Origin: an uncultured Burkholderiales bacterium
Lineage (GTDB): Bacteria > Pseudomonadota > Gammaproteobacteria > Burkholderiales > Burkholderiaceae_C
Direction of reading: 5' to 3'
Assembly: GCA_903892175.1 (NCBI GenBank)
Contig: CAITHK010000065.1
Span: forward strand, 1 to 51,561
Length of the DNA: 51,561 nt
Shown piece after piece: positions 7,874 to 16,182 of this stretch (position 1 is the first letter of the stretch; every line of letters starts with the position of its first letter). Below the pieces are notes generated by a model. It worked only from the letters and a program-made list of their open reading frames with translations, made no database searches and was not told the origin of the DNA. The position numbers were made by a program, and so were the translations under genes.

Positions 7874-8755
7874 ATGATGAAGATTCGAAGTAAATTCAAC
7901 GACTGGTTGTGGCAAGAAGACCTCAACTTTTTGCTCACCAACCGCATCCCGCGCATCACCCTGACCCGCTTCATGGGGTGGTGGAGCAAGTTAGAGCATC
8001 CCTGGATCGTGAAAGGCTCTCTGGCCGTGTGGCGTTGGTTCACTGACTTGGACCTGAGCGAATCCAAGCACCATCAATTCGTCAGCGTTCATGCGTGTTT
8101 CACGCGCGAGCTCAAACCCGGTCTTCGTCCCATCAACACCGATGCTGACGTGATGAGTTCACCGTGCGACGCCATCGTCGGTGCCTGTGGCGAGATTCGC
8201 AACGGCGAGGTGTACCAAGCGAAAGGCTTTCCGTACACCTTAGAAGCCTTGTTGAGCGCGCCAGAGTTGCTGCAGCGTTGGCCCAGCCAGTTAGAGGGTG
8301 GCACGTTCATCACGCTGCGCTTGACCAGCAGCATGTACCACCGTTTCCATGCCCCGTGTGACGCGCATCTGAGCCACGTGACCTACATCTCGGGGGACAC
8401 CTGGAACGTCAACCCCATCGCTTTGAAACGCGTCCAAGCTTTGTTTTGCAAAAACGAACGTGCGGTGCTGCAAATGACAAGCCGCGACGGCTTGCCGTTC
8501 TTGGTGGTGCCTGTGGCCGCGGTGTTGGTCGCGAGCATGCGGTTTCATGCGGTCGATGTGCTGCTGAATTTGCGCTACCAAGGCCCGAACGAGATCCCCT
8601 GCGATGCCCGCTATGCGAAGGGCCAAGAGATGGGTTGGTTCGAACACGGCTCCACCATTTTGATGTTCGTGCCACCTGGTTATGCGTTGGCCCAGGGCGT
8701 GGCCAATGGCGTGAGGATTCGAATGGGTGAAGCGCTGCTGCGTCAGTCGAAGTGA
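7874..8755 (+). CDS. psd: Phosphatidylserine decarboxylase family protein
   Basis: A 293-residue phosphatidylserine decarboxylase proenzyme. The self-cleavage/pyruvoyl site reads EHGSTIL near residue 260, with HGST replacing the usual LGST. The other members of the catalytic charge relay fit D in SPCDAIV (near 97) and H in YHRFHAPCD (near 160). Self-cleavage before the serine would yield a large beta and a short alpha chain, and the enzyme would make phosphatidylethanolamine at the inner membrane. Two start codons, 7874 and 7877, are adjacent and neither has a strong ribosome site. The end overlaps the convergent tonB gene by 13 bp. Whether this is the only Psd in the genome cannot be seen. 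Confidence 0.88.
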   Translation: MMKIRSKFNDWLWQEDLNFLLTNRIPRITLTRFMGWWSKLEHPWIVKGSLAVWRWFTDLDLSESKHHQFVSVHACFTRELKPGLRPINTDADVMSSPCDAIVGACGEIRNGEVYQAKGFPYTLEALLSAPELLQRWPSQLEGGTFITLRLTSSMYHRFHAPCDAHLSHVTYISGDTWNVNPIALKRVQALFCKNERAVLQMTSRDGLPFLVVPVAAVLVASMRFHAVDVLLNLRYQGPNEIPCDARYAKGQEMGWFEHGSTILMFVPPGYALAQGVANGVRIRMGEALLRQSK

Positions 8756-9351
8756 AAGTTGAACTCTTGAACCGCTAGTACGGGGTCGCGCTTGACCGCG
8801 CACTTGTACTGCATCATGGCGCTGCGCACAGCGTCATGAAAAATGCGTGGACCTGACAGGATGTGAACATCTTTGACGGCGCCTTCGCTCACGACGGCCT
8901 CCGCTTTGATCAAGCCTTGGATATTTTTCAACAGCGCTTGCCTTGGAATTTCAGGCCGTACTTGGGTTGGGCAAATCAAAGCCGCTTCCACCGTCGGTGA
9001 GGGCGTTGCGGGACTGACCGCGGGGGTCGCAACGATGGGCGCAGGAGGGGGCGCAGGCTCGTGGCTCAAGACAACTTCCACCGCATTGGAGGCCACACGA
9101 GGAATTTCAATGTCAGGCTTGGGTGCCGTCTCGGGTTTGACTTTGGGTTTGGGGGTTGGCGGCGGGGGCTTGGGCGTGTCTTCGTTCATCAGCATCACAT
9201 AAGTGGGCGTGATCAATTTGGCGATGGCACCACGTTCCGTGGCCACGACCAAGGCCCACACCGCCAGCACATGCAGGGCAACCACGACGGCAAACTGCGT
9301 GGGTTGCTTTTGATTTGGGTATGAAAACCCGGGATTTGAATGTTGCTGCAT
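8743..9351 (-). CDS. tonB: TonB-family energy transducer
   Basis: A 202-residue TonB-type protein. It has an N-terminal membrane anchor (residues about 18-38), a proline-lysine-rich spacer (TPKPPPPTPKPKVKPETAPKP, about 60-80) that spans the periplasm, and a C-terminal TonB domain with RPEIPRQALLKNIQGLIKAE. Two cysteines in the C-terminal domain (CPTQ near 128 and YKCAV near 185) could form a disulfide. It is divergent from a TonB-dependent receptor that is followed by exbB and two exbD genes, so a complete dedicated energising system is encoded here. Its stop lies inside the end of the convergent psd gene. Confidence 0.88.
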   Translation of the reverse strand: MQQHSNPGFSYPNQKQPTQFAVVVALHVLAVWALVVATERGAIAKLITPTYVMLMNEDTPKPPPPTPKPKVKPETAPKPDIEIPRVASNAVEVVLSHEPAPPPAPIVATPAVSPATPSPTVEAALICPTQVRPEIPRQALLKNIQGLIKAEAVVSEGAVKDVHILSGPRIFHDAVRSAMMQYKCAVKRDPVLAVQEFNFHFD

Positions 9352-9517
9352 GTGTCAATCGCGTGTACTTGAGTCAGTGAAAGTGATCGGATCAATCTAC
9401 CGATTGAATGTTTCAGCTTGATGACGCGAGCACGTTTTTTTCACCCCACCGAAGGCCTCAAGCAGTTTTGTAGCAACGTGTGTGAAAAAATTTCGTGCCA
9501 TGTGAGCTGATGGTGAT

Positions 9518-9535
9518 ATGTCATGCCGTTGACAC
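9518..9535 (+). promoter_or_regulatory. Pho-box-like repeat upstream of the TonB-dependent receptor
   Basis: ATGTCAT (9518-9524), GCCG, TTGACAC (9529-9535) are spaced exactly 11 bp start to start, matching a PhoB box in 6/7 and 5/7 positions. The site lies about 50 bp before the receptor start. No good -10 follows at the expected distance. No Fur-like 19-bp palindrome and no B12 riboswitch were seen in 9352-9584. Confidence 0.35.
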
Positions 9536-9584
9536 ACGCATCAGAGACAGTCGCGGTTTCTTTAACTGCACCTCGAAAAAAATC

Positions 9585-11822
9585 ATGCCTCACCACCATC
9601 CTCTTGCTGCGCCCTTTGCATTGCGTCGCAGCGCTCGTCTGATCGGTCAAACCGTCGCCTTGTTGTTGGTTTCGATGTCGGGTTACGCCCAAACCAGCGC
9701 ACCCGTGAGCTTGAGCACGGTTGATGTGGGCGGCAAAGCCCCTGTCACTTTCTTGCCGAGCGAAACAGCGCCTTCGCAAGCCTTGCTCGAAGCCACTTCG
9801 GCCAAATCTGTGGTGGGTGATGTGTATGTGCGCAACTTTGTTTCCCCGATTGCGGACTACACGCAAGTGTTGAACGCCACGCCAGGTGCCTTCAGCTACT
9901 CGCCCAACGGCGTGGGTTTGGGCGACACCAAGGTCACCATCCGTGGCTTGGCCGATGGCAACTCTGTGATCAGTTTTGATGGCATCCCCTTCAACGACAC
10001 CAACGGCGTGAGCCACCACTCGTGGACCTTTTTTCCTTCCCAGTTTTTGGGTGGCGCCACGGTAGACCGTAGTCCGGGCTCTGCCGCAACGATCGGTCAA
10101 GCCACTTACGGCGGCAGTTTTGATTTGCGCTCACGTGAGTTGAGTGATGAGAAGCGCACCGACATCACCGCCTCAATTGGTTCATGGAACACCAACCTTG
10201 TGAATTTCGAGCACAACACGGGTAAATTTGGTGAGAACGGCGAGAACAACTTGCTGGTCAACGTGCACCAGATGAAGTCAGATGGCTATCAAACTTTCAA
10301 CGCCCAAGACCGCGTGGGTTTTTCGGCCAAGTACGAGCGTGAAGTCTCCAAAGACACCAAGCTGACAGCCTTTGCGTCTTGGATGGACTTGAAGAGCAAC
10401 ACACCCAACATCAAGGGCATTGGCCGCTCAGATTACAACCAGGGCAATTACACCAATCTGTTGAGCGGTGACCCCACCAAGGCCAACTTCTACGGCTACA
10501 ACTTTTACGATGTGCCGTCTTCATTCGCCTATCTGGGTCTGGACACCATGTTGGGTGGCGGCTGGCGCATGGAAGACAAGGTCTACCGTTACAGCTACTA
10601 CAACAAGCAAAATTACAACAACAGCGCCACAGCCATCAATGCCACCTCGGCCATTGACAAGTTGAACTCCTACATCACCATGGGCAATATCTTGCGTTTC
10701 AGCAAAGAGTCTGACGCAGGTACCTTGCGCACCGGTATTTGGTACGACCGCGCCGACAGCTTCCGCTATCAAATCAAATCTGACCCACGCACCTGGGTGG
10801 ATGCGGCGGCTCCCAACTTCCGCGAGACCTACGTGACCACCACGATTCAGCCCTATGTGGAGCATGAATTCAAAGTCACCGATCGTTTGAAAATCACTCC
10901 TGGCATCAAGTACGCGTCTTACACCCAAGACTTTGTGCACGACAAAGACCTCTCCACCGTGGGTCCTTTGGGTGGCACGATTTCTGGCACGTCGATCATC
11001 GGTGGCGCCTCCAGCCTGTCCCAAGGCGTGACGTACAGTGATTGGCTGCCTTCGATCAGCGCCAACTATTTGTTGCAACCCAATTGGTCCACCTATGCCC
11101 AATATGCTTACGGCGACCAAATCCCCAGCACCTCGGTCTTTGATGTGACCAACGCCAAAGCTTCGCCTGTGCCAAAACCCACCTTGGCCAAAGTGGCGCA
11201 AGTCGGTACGGTCTGGAAATCTGACAAGATGGTCATCGGAGCAGACGTCTATCACATGACTTTGGACGGTGCCTACACCAAGGCTGCAACCGCTGACGCC
11301 AACGGCAACTTTGCTTGGTTGTATGGGGGCAAGCAAATCAACCAAGGCATTGAAGCCGAAGGCAATTTTGTACTTGGTAACGGCTTTAGCTTGTATGCCA
11401 ACGGTACCTTGGGTACCTACAAATATGAATCCGGTTTGTCAGTGGCTGGCGCCCCCAAAGACACCGAGTCGGTGGCTTTGAACTATATGCAAGGCCCATG
11501 GAAAACCAACCTGTCGGTCAAGCGTGTGGGCAAGATGTACAACGATGGCACCGACAGCACTGGCGCCGTGGTGAACCAAGCCTTCGAATTGGGTGCCGTC
11601 ACGGTGACCAACTTGTTTGTGAATTACACCGTCAAGCATCCCGATGCCATGACCAAGGAAACCAAGGTCCAGTTAGGTGTGAGCAACTTGTTCAATTCTC
11701 ACAAAATTGTGGGCATTGCCAACGCCACCGCAGGCAGTACAACGGCTGCACCGAGCCTGTCTGACTTGTTGACGGTGTTGCCAGGTCGTAGCGTGAACTT
11801 GACCATGACATCTAGCTTTTGA
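9585..11822 (+). CDS. TonB-dependent outer-membrane receptor
   Basis: A 745-residue outer-membrane receptor. The ATG at 9585 is chosen because it gives a signal peptide (RRS, hydrophobic core, cleavage near GYAQ-TS); an in-frame ATG about 30 codons upstream would spoil it. The plug domain occupies roughly residues 40-190 with TKVTIRGLADGNSVISFDG. The rest is a 22-strand barrel ending in an aromatic residue (TMTSSF) as outer-membrane proteins do. The stop overlaps the region just before a secreted phosphatase gene, then exbB and exbD follow, all on one strand. Context suggests uptake of a phosphorylated compound, or of iron for the phosphatase. The ligand cannot be read from the sequence. Confidence 0.9.
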   Translation: MPHHHPLAAPFALRRSARLIGQTVALLLVSMSGYAQTSAPVSLSTVDVGGKAPVTFLPSETAPSQALLEATSAKSVVGDVYVRNFVSPIADYTQVLNATPGAFSYSPNGVGLGDTKVTIRGLADGNSVISFDGIPFNDTNGVSHHSWTFFPSQFLGGATVDRSPGSAATIGQATYGGSFDLRSRELSDEKRTDITASIGSWNTNLVNFEHNTGKFGENGENNLLVNVHQMKSDGYQTFNAQDRVGFSAKYEREVSKDTKLTAFASWMDLKSNTPNIKGIGRSDYNQGNYTNLLSGDPTKANFYGYNFYDVPSSFAYLGLDTMLGGGWRMEDKVYRYSYYNKQNYNNSATAINATSAIDKLNSYITMGNILRFSKESDAGTLRTGIWYDRADSFRYQIKSDPRTWVDAAAPNFRETYVTTTIQPYVEHEFKVTDRLKITPGIKYASYTQDFVHDKDLSTVGPLGGTISGTSIIGGASSLSQGVTYSDWLPSISANYLLQPNWSTYAQYAYGDQIPSTSVFDVTNAKASPVPKPTLAKVAQVGTVWKSDKMVIGADVYHMTLDGAYTKAATADANGNFAWLYGGKQINQGIEAEGNFVLGNGFSLYANGTLGTYKYESGLSVAGAPKDTESVALNYMQGPWKTNLSVKRVGKMYNDGTDSTGAVVNQAFELGAVTVTNLFVNYTVKHPDAMTKETKVQLGVSNLFNSHKIVGIANATAGSTTAAPSLSDLLTVLPGRSVNLTMTSSF

Positions 11823-11827
11823 TCCCC

Positions 11828-13201
11828 ATGCGTCGTTTGCTCCTCCAATTCAATTTATTGTTAGTTTTAGCCATATCGAGTTGGGGAGCCTTCGCGTTTG
11901 AGCCCATCGCTTACACCGTGATGGGACCTCAGGGGGCGGGGGTGCTGAGGTGGCTCACCTCCGCAACTTCCTGCCCCGAGGTGTCTTGGGATTCTCGGGC
12001 CCCAGTGCGCATGGACATGCGTGCGGGTCCACACGATGTGGCGGTTCGCACCGGGCAGCAAGCCGATCAAAAATCGGCCCAGTTCGAACTTGCGGTGTGC
12101 GAAGCCGCTTGGCCCAAAGGCGTCCAGTCAGCACGCATCGAAAAAACAGTGACGGCCGCACCGAAACAAAAATTTCAGCGCATCCTGGTGATTGCAGATA
12201 CCGGTTGCCGCATGAAGGCTTCTGAAAATGCATTCCAAGATTGCAACGACCCTCAAGCTTGGCCTTTTGCCAAGATCGTGGAGCGTGCGGTCCAACACAA
12301 ACCCGATTTGGTGGTCCACATCGGTGACCTCCATTACCGAGAAAGCCCCTGTCCCGAAGGGCGAGCTGGCTGTCAGCAAAGCCCTTGGGGGTATGGATCT
12401 GATGCATGGGTTGCTGATTTCTTCAATCCCGCCAAAGCGCTGTTGCAGTCAACCCCGTGGTTGTTTGTGCGCGGCAACCATGAATCTTGCGCACGCGCGG
12501 GTCAAGGGTGGTTTCGTTATTTAGACCCGTCCCCTTTTCAAAGCAACAGATCGTGCGATCTGCCCAGGCATGACGAGGTGGCTGACTTCACGCCCCCCTT
12601 TGCCATGCCGCTCGACGCGCACACCCAGTTTGTGGTCTTTGACTCCTCTGCCACAGCAGGAAAAAGTTTGAGCCCTGACTCGGCCATGTTCAAGACCTAC
12701 CAACAGCAAATGGTTGATGTCACCCGATTGGCTGCCGACAAAGCGAACAGCATCTTCCTGAGCCACCACCCCTTGTTGGCTGTGGCCCCTTCCAAAACCC
12801 GTACAGCCCTGACGCCGGGGGGCAATCGGGCCTTGTTGTCGGTGGTCAACGCTTTGGACACCCAGACGCCGTGGTTCCAAAACATCAGCTACCTCATGCA
12901 TGGCCACATCCATGCCTTTGAAGCGGTGAGTTTCAAAAGCCATCATCCTGCATCGTTTGTGTTGGGCAATGCCGGGTCTGCCATGGAGGGTGTGCTGCCT
13001 GCCACCTTGCCCGCTGATTTTGAAGTGGCCCCCCACGCCGTGGTCGACCACTTCACCACCCAGCCAGACTATGGGTTTGCGCTGTTGGACGTCTCAGAAC
13101 AACCCAACGCACCTTGGACTTTGACCGAGTTTGATGTGCAAGGACGCGCTGTGCACACCTGCACGCTGCTCAATCACAAGACCACCTGCACCGCCCACTG
13201 A
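11828..13201 (+). CDS. Exported purple-acid-phosphatase-like metallophosphoesterase
   Basis: A 457-residue exported metallophosphoesterase. The ATG at 11828 gives a signal peptide ending near GAFA-FEP. Residues about 25-110 look like the N-terminal FN3-like domain of purple acid phosphatases. All five metal-binding motifs of that group are present in order: IADTG (near 124), GDLHY (near 167), GNHE (near 217), SHHP (near 312) and GHIH (near 358). The tyrosine in GDLHY would be the Fe(III) ligand that gives these enzymes their colour. The gene begins 5 bp after the receptor stop and is followed by exbB. It would release phosphate from organic esters in the periplasm; the substrate is unknown. 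Confidence 0.82.
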   Translation: MRRLLLQFNLLLVLAISSWGAFAFEPIAYTVMGPQGAGVLRWLTSATSCPEVSWDSRAPVRMDMRAGPHDVAVRTGQQADQKSAQFELAVCEAAWPKGVQSARIEKTVTAAPKQKFQRILVIADTGCRMKASENAFQDCNDPQAWPFAKIVERAVQHKPDLVVHIGDLHYRESPCPEGRAGCQQSPWGYGSDAWVADFFNPAKALLQSTPWLFVRGNHESCARAGQGWFRYLDPSPFQSNRSCDLPRHDEVADFTPPFAMPLDAHTQFVVFDSSATAGKSLSPDSAMFKTYQQQMVDVTRLAADKANSIFLSHHPLLAVAPSKTRTALTPGGNRALLSVVNALDTQTPWFQNISYLMHGHIHAFEAVSFKSHHPASFVLGNAGSAMEGVLPATLPADFEVAPHAVVDHFTTQPDYGFALLDVSEQPNAPWTLTEFDVQGRAVHTCTLLNHKTTCTAH

Positions 13202-13250
13202 AGCGCAGGGCGCGGGCTGACTTTTTACTGTTTATTTTCTGAAATGCACC

Positions 13251-14012
13251 ATGTCTAAAAAATACAACCCAAGCTTCTTTTGTGCCTTCGTTTTGATGTC
13301 ACAACTCCTCAGTACGTCCGCTCTGGCCCAGACCTCGCCTGACCCTGCGTCCTTGGACAACCCTTATGGCTTGGGAGCTTTGTGGGCACAGGGCGACTGG
13401 GTGGCCAAAGGGACCTTGCTGATCTTGGTTCTCATGAGCATGGCCAGTTGGTACGTGATCTTCACCAAATTCATGGAGCAAACCAAGATGTGGCGATTTG
13501 CCAAAGATGCGCAGAACACGTTTTGGTCCGCAGGCAGCGTGCGTCAAGGTGCAGACGCTTTGGACGAAAACAGTCCATTTCGCTTCATCGCTGAAAAGGG
13601 TTTGGAGGGCGCGAGCAAACACACCGGCCTGTTGGGCGCCATCAACTTCAACGATTGGGTGACCATGGGGATTCAGCGCGCGATCAACAACGTGCAAAGC
13701 CGCATGCAAGACGGCTTGGCCTTGCTGGCCACCGTGGGGTCGACGGCACCTTTTGTGGGCTTGTTTGGCACGGTGTGGGGCATCTACAACGCGTTGGTCA
13801 AGATCGGCATGTCGGGTCAAGCCAGCATCGACAAAGTGGCAGGTCCGGTGGGCGAGTCGCTCATCATGACCGCGATTGGCTTGGCCGTGGCCGTGCCTGC
13901 GGTGTTGGGCTACAACTGGTTGGTGCGTCGCAACAAGTCCGTGATGGAAGATGTGAATGCGTTTGGCTCGGATTTGCACGCTGTGTTGCTCGGCACACAC
14001 GGCAACGCTTGA
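13251..14012 (+). CDS. exbB: ExbB/TolQ-type proton channel protein with N-terminal signal
   Basis: A 253-residue MotA/TolQ/ExbB-family inner-membrane protein. It begins with a hydrophobic export signal (cleavage plausible at ALAQ-TS), has a first membrane helix near 55-75 (GTLLILVLMSMASWYVI), and carries the conserved paired helices in the second half with LLATVGSTAPFVGLFGTVWG and SLIMTAIGLAVAVPAVLGYN. With ExbD it forms the proton-driven motor for TonB. It starts 49 bp after the phosphatase stop and is followed after 12 bp by exbD, consistent with one operon from the receptor to the second exbD. Confidence 0.92.
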   Translation: MSKKYNPSFFCAFVLMSQLLSTSALAQTSPDPASLDNPYGLGALWAQGDWVAKGTLLILVLMSMASWYVIFTKFMEQTKMWRFAKDAQNTFWSAGSVRQGADALDENSPFRFIAEKGLEGASKHTGLLGAINFNDWVTMGIQRAINNVQSRMQDGLALLATVGSTAPFVGLFGTVWGIYNALVKIGMSGQASIDKVAGPVGESLIMTAIGLAVAVPAVLGYNWLVRRNKSVMEDVNAFGSDLHAVLLGTHGNA

Positions 14013-14024
14013 AGGCGCTTGACG

Positions 14025-14438
14025 ATGGCCATGAACCTAGGCGCTGATGCACAGGACGAGATCATCAGCACCATCAACACCACCCCGCTGGTGGATGTGA
14101 TGTTGGTCTTGCTGATCATCTTCTTGATCACCATTCCCGTCGTGACGACCTCGGTGAAGGTCGATCTTCCGAAAGAGAAAAACCTGATCCGCGAAACAAA
14201 ACCTGAGAACGTCATCATCTCAGTCAACGCAGCGGGCCAAATTTACCTATTCGATACCGCCATCAAAAGCCCTGCGGACTTGTTGTTGCGCATGAAAACA
14301 TTTGCCATCCAAGAGCCTCAGCCAGAGGTGCAAATTCGCGGCGATGCCAGCGCCAATTTTGAATCGGTCGGACGCGTGATGTACGCGGTCCAGCGTGCGG
14401 GCATCGTCAAAGTCGGTTTCATCACTGAACCCAACTGA
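14025..14438 (+). CDS. exbD: ExbD-type biopolymer transport protein (first copy)
   Basis: A 137-residue ExbD/TolR protein. It has a short cytoplasmic N terminus, a single membrane helix holding the essential aspartate (TPLVDVMLVLLIIFLIT, residues about 22-38) and a periplasmic domain. ATG 14025 is used because GAAGG lies nine bases upstream; a TTG six bases earlier is less likely. It is in the same operon as exbB and is followed after 13 bp by a second exbD. Confidence 0.92.
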   Translation: MAMNLGADAQDEIISTINTTPLVDVMLVLLIIFLITIPVVTTSVKVDLPKEKNLIRETKPENVIISVNAAGQIYLFDTAIKSPADLLLRMKTFAIQEPQPEVQIRGDASANFESVGRVMYAVQRAGIVKVGFITEPN

Positions 14439-14451
14439 ACAAAGGTCACCC

Positions 14452-14883
14452 ATGGGAATGAATGTGAGCCAAGGCTCAGGTCAGAATGAGCCAGAAGTGA
14501 TGATGGAGATCAACACCACGCCCTTGATTGATGTGATGTTGGTGTTGTTGATCATGCTCATCATCACCATCCCTGCGCAATTGCACAGCGTCAACTTAGA
14601 CATGCCGGTGGCAACCCCCCCTACCCAAAAGACAGACCCCGTGGTCATCAAGATTGACGTGGACGCCAGCAGCGTGATTTATTGGAATGGCAAAGCCTTG
14701 AGTGACCGCGCCGACATGGAGTCCAAGTTGCGTGAAGCTGCGACTTGGGTGCCCCAGCCCGAGTTGCATTTGCGCTCGCATGCCAAAGCCAACTATGGCA
14801 CGGTGGCTTCGGTGATGGCCAATGCACAGCGCTTGGGGCTCAACAAGTTGGGCATCTTGGGTACGGAGCGGTTTTCGGATTAA
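14452..14883 (+). CDS. exbD: ExbD-type biopolymer transport protein (second copy)
   Basis: A 143-residue second ExbD. The membrane helix again carries the functional aspartate (TPLIDVMLVLLIMLIIT). The sequence differs clearly from the first copy in the periplasmic part (LDMPVATPPTQKTDPV), so this is an old duplication and not a recent repeat. ATG 14452 has AAAGG six bases upstream. Tandem exbD genes occur in Xanthomonas ton clusters. The end overlaps the convergent DUF4010 gene by 4 bp. Confidence 0.9.
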   Translation: MGMNVSQGSGQNEPEVMMEINTTPLIDVMLVLLIMLIITIPAQLHSVNLDMPVATPPTQKTDPVVIKIDVDASSVIYWNGKALSDRADMESKLREAATWVPQPELHLRSHAKANYGTVASVMANAQRLGLNKLGILGTERFSD

Positions 14884-16139
14884 GGGCTGGGCGTCGGGCC
14901 CCAACCCATGGTGGCCAAGATGGCGGCCGTGAACGCCAGCAAGCCTGTGGTCACTCGGGTGCCATAGTGTTTGCCGCCGCTGAGGTAGGACAGGCCCACT
15001 TTGGACACCACGCTGGCAGCCAAGACGGCCATCACCCCCCAGCGCGCGTGAGCCGGTTGCACGCTCTCGTGTGTGGCCAACTGGGCCACGCTGACCACGG
15101 CTGAGTGCAGTTCAACCAGCCCGGCCAAAACTGCGGTGGCCAACACGGCGGAATCGCCAAAAAAATGCCTGAACACGCCGGTCAGCAGTGTGACCCCGCT
15201 CAGTGTGGCCGCAATGAGCAAGGCCTGGCTGAGTTTGAATGCATGTCCAGCGTTGGTCACATGACATTCGCCCTCTGGTGTGGGTTGTCGCGCCAGAAAA
15301 ACTGCCACCGACAGCAGGGCTGTGGCTCCTGCAGCCAAGGGCCAAGCCACAGACGCTAGCAAAGCGGGTGAACTGGTGCCCAGCACCAAAACAAAAAGGC
15401 CCAGCGAGGACAAGGTGGCGAACAGCGCCGCCGCGCTGGCAGCGCAGGTGAGCGCAGGCTTGGCCAAGGCCTTGTGTCCAAACTCAGCCACTGCGGCAGT
15501 GGATGACACAAAGCCCGAGAACACCCCGGTCAGTGGCAGGCCCCATTGGGCACCCGTCAGGCGCATGGCGATGTGACCCAACATGCCAATGCCCATGATC
15601 AATACAACGATTTTCCAAATCGCATACGGCCTGAGTGCCAGCCAAGGATCCACCGCTTCGGTGGGCAACAGGGGGAGCACCACCAAGGCAGCGGCACACA
15701 GCATCAAGGCGTCTTCCAGTTCCTGCTCTGACAGCAACTCTTGGCTAAATCGTCGCAAAGGTTTTTTGACCATCAGCAAGCCGGCCACCACCACGCCCAA
15801 GGCCGCCGCCAAGGCCGCATCTTGGGTTGCCAAACCCGCCAGCACAGTGGTCAATAACAGGGCGAACTCACCGGTCATGCCCGGATCTAGGGTGGCCGAT
15901 TGGCGGTAGCCCAGCGCCACCATGAGGCCCACCCCACACAACGCCACTGCAAACACCTCCAGTCCAAGCAAGAAGGTGAGCGCGCCCAACAGGGCCACCA
16001 AGGCATGGGTGCGCACACCGGCTTTTACAGCACTGGCCTGAATGCCAGGACTTGTGTGTAACCGTTCTCGCACGGTGCCAATCAACAGACCTATGCCCAA
16101 GGCGGTGAGCAGGCCTTGCCAGGGCTCATTGCATGGCAT
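14880..16139 (-). CDS. MgtC/SapB-DUF4010 family membrane protein
   Basis: A 419-residue, strongly hydrophobic protein. The N-terminal about 130 residues match the MgtC/SapB domain (GLLIGTVRERLHTSPG, GVRTHALVALLGAL), and the C-terminal two thirds are the DUF4010 membrane region (LTGVFSGFVSSTAAVAEFG near 205). About ten to twelve membrane spans are visible. Function is not established for the two-domain form; MgtC itself affects magnesium and phosphate homeostasis during intracellular life. It stands alone on the minus strand, between the ExbD genes and the ars operon, so its link to the phosphorus genes is only positional. Confidence 0.8.
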   Translation of the reverse strand: MPCNEPWQGLLTALGIGLLIGTVRERLHTSPGIQASAVKAGVRTHALVALLGALTFLLGLEVFAVALCGVGLMVALGYRQSATLDPGMTGEFALLLTTVLAGLATQDAALAAALGVVVAGLLMVKKPLRRFSQELLSEQELEDALMLCAAALVVLPLLPTEAVDPWLALRPYAIWKIVVLIMGIGMLGHIAMRLTGAQWGLPLTGVFSGFVSSTAAVAEFGHKALAKPALTCAASAAALFATLSSLGLFVLVLGTSSPALLASVAWPLAAGATALLSVAVFLARQPTPEGECHVTNAGHAFKLSQALLIAATLSGVTLLTGVFRHFFGDSAVLATAVLAGLVELHSAVVSVAQLATHESVQPAHARWGVMAVLAASVVSKVGLSYLSGGKHYGTRVTTGLLAFTAAILATMGWGPTPSP

Positions 16140-16182
16140 GGTGGGGCGCGTAACGGGTCTGTGGCATGCAGACCATTATGGG

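Noticed and set aside
9352-9584. Searched for a Fur box or cobalamin riboswitch before the TonB-dependent receptor
   Set aside because: No 19-bp Fur-type palindrome and no B12-box sequence were seen.
13202-13250. Possible separate promoter before exbB
   Set aside because: A 49-bp AT-richer gap exists, but no convincing -35/-10 pair was seen, so exbB is kept in the receptor operon.
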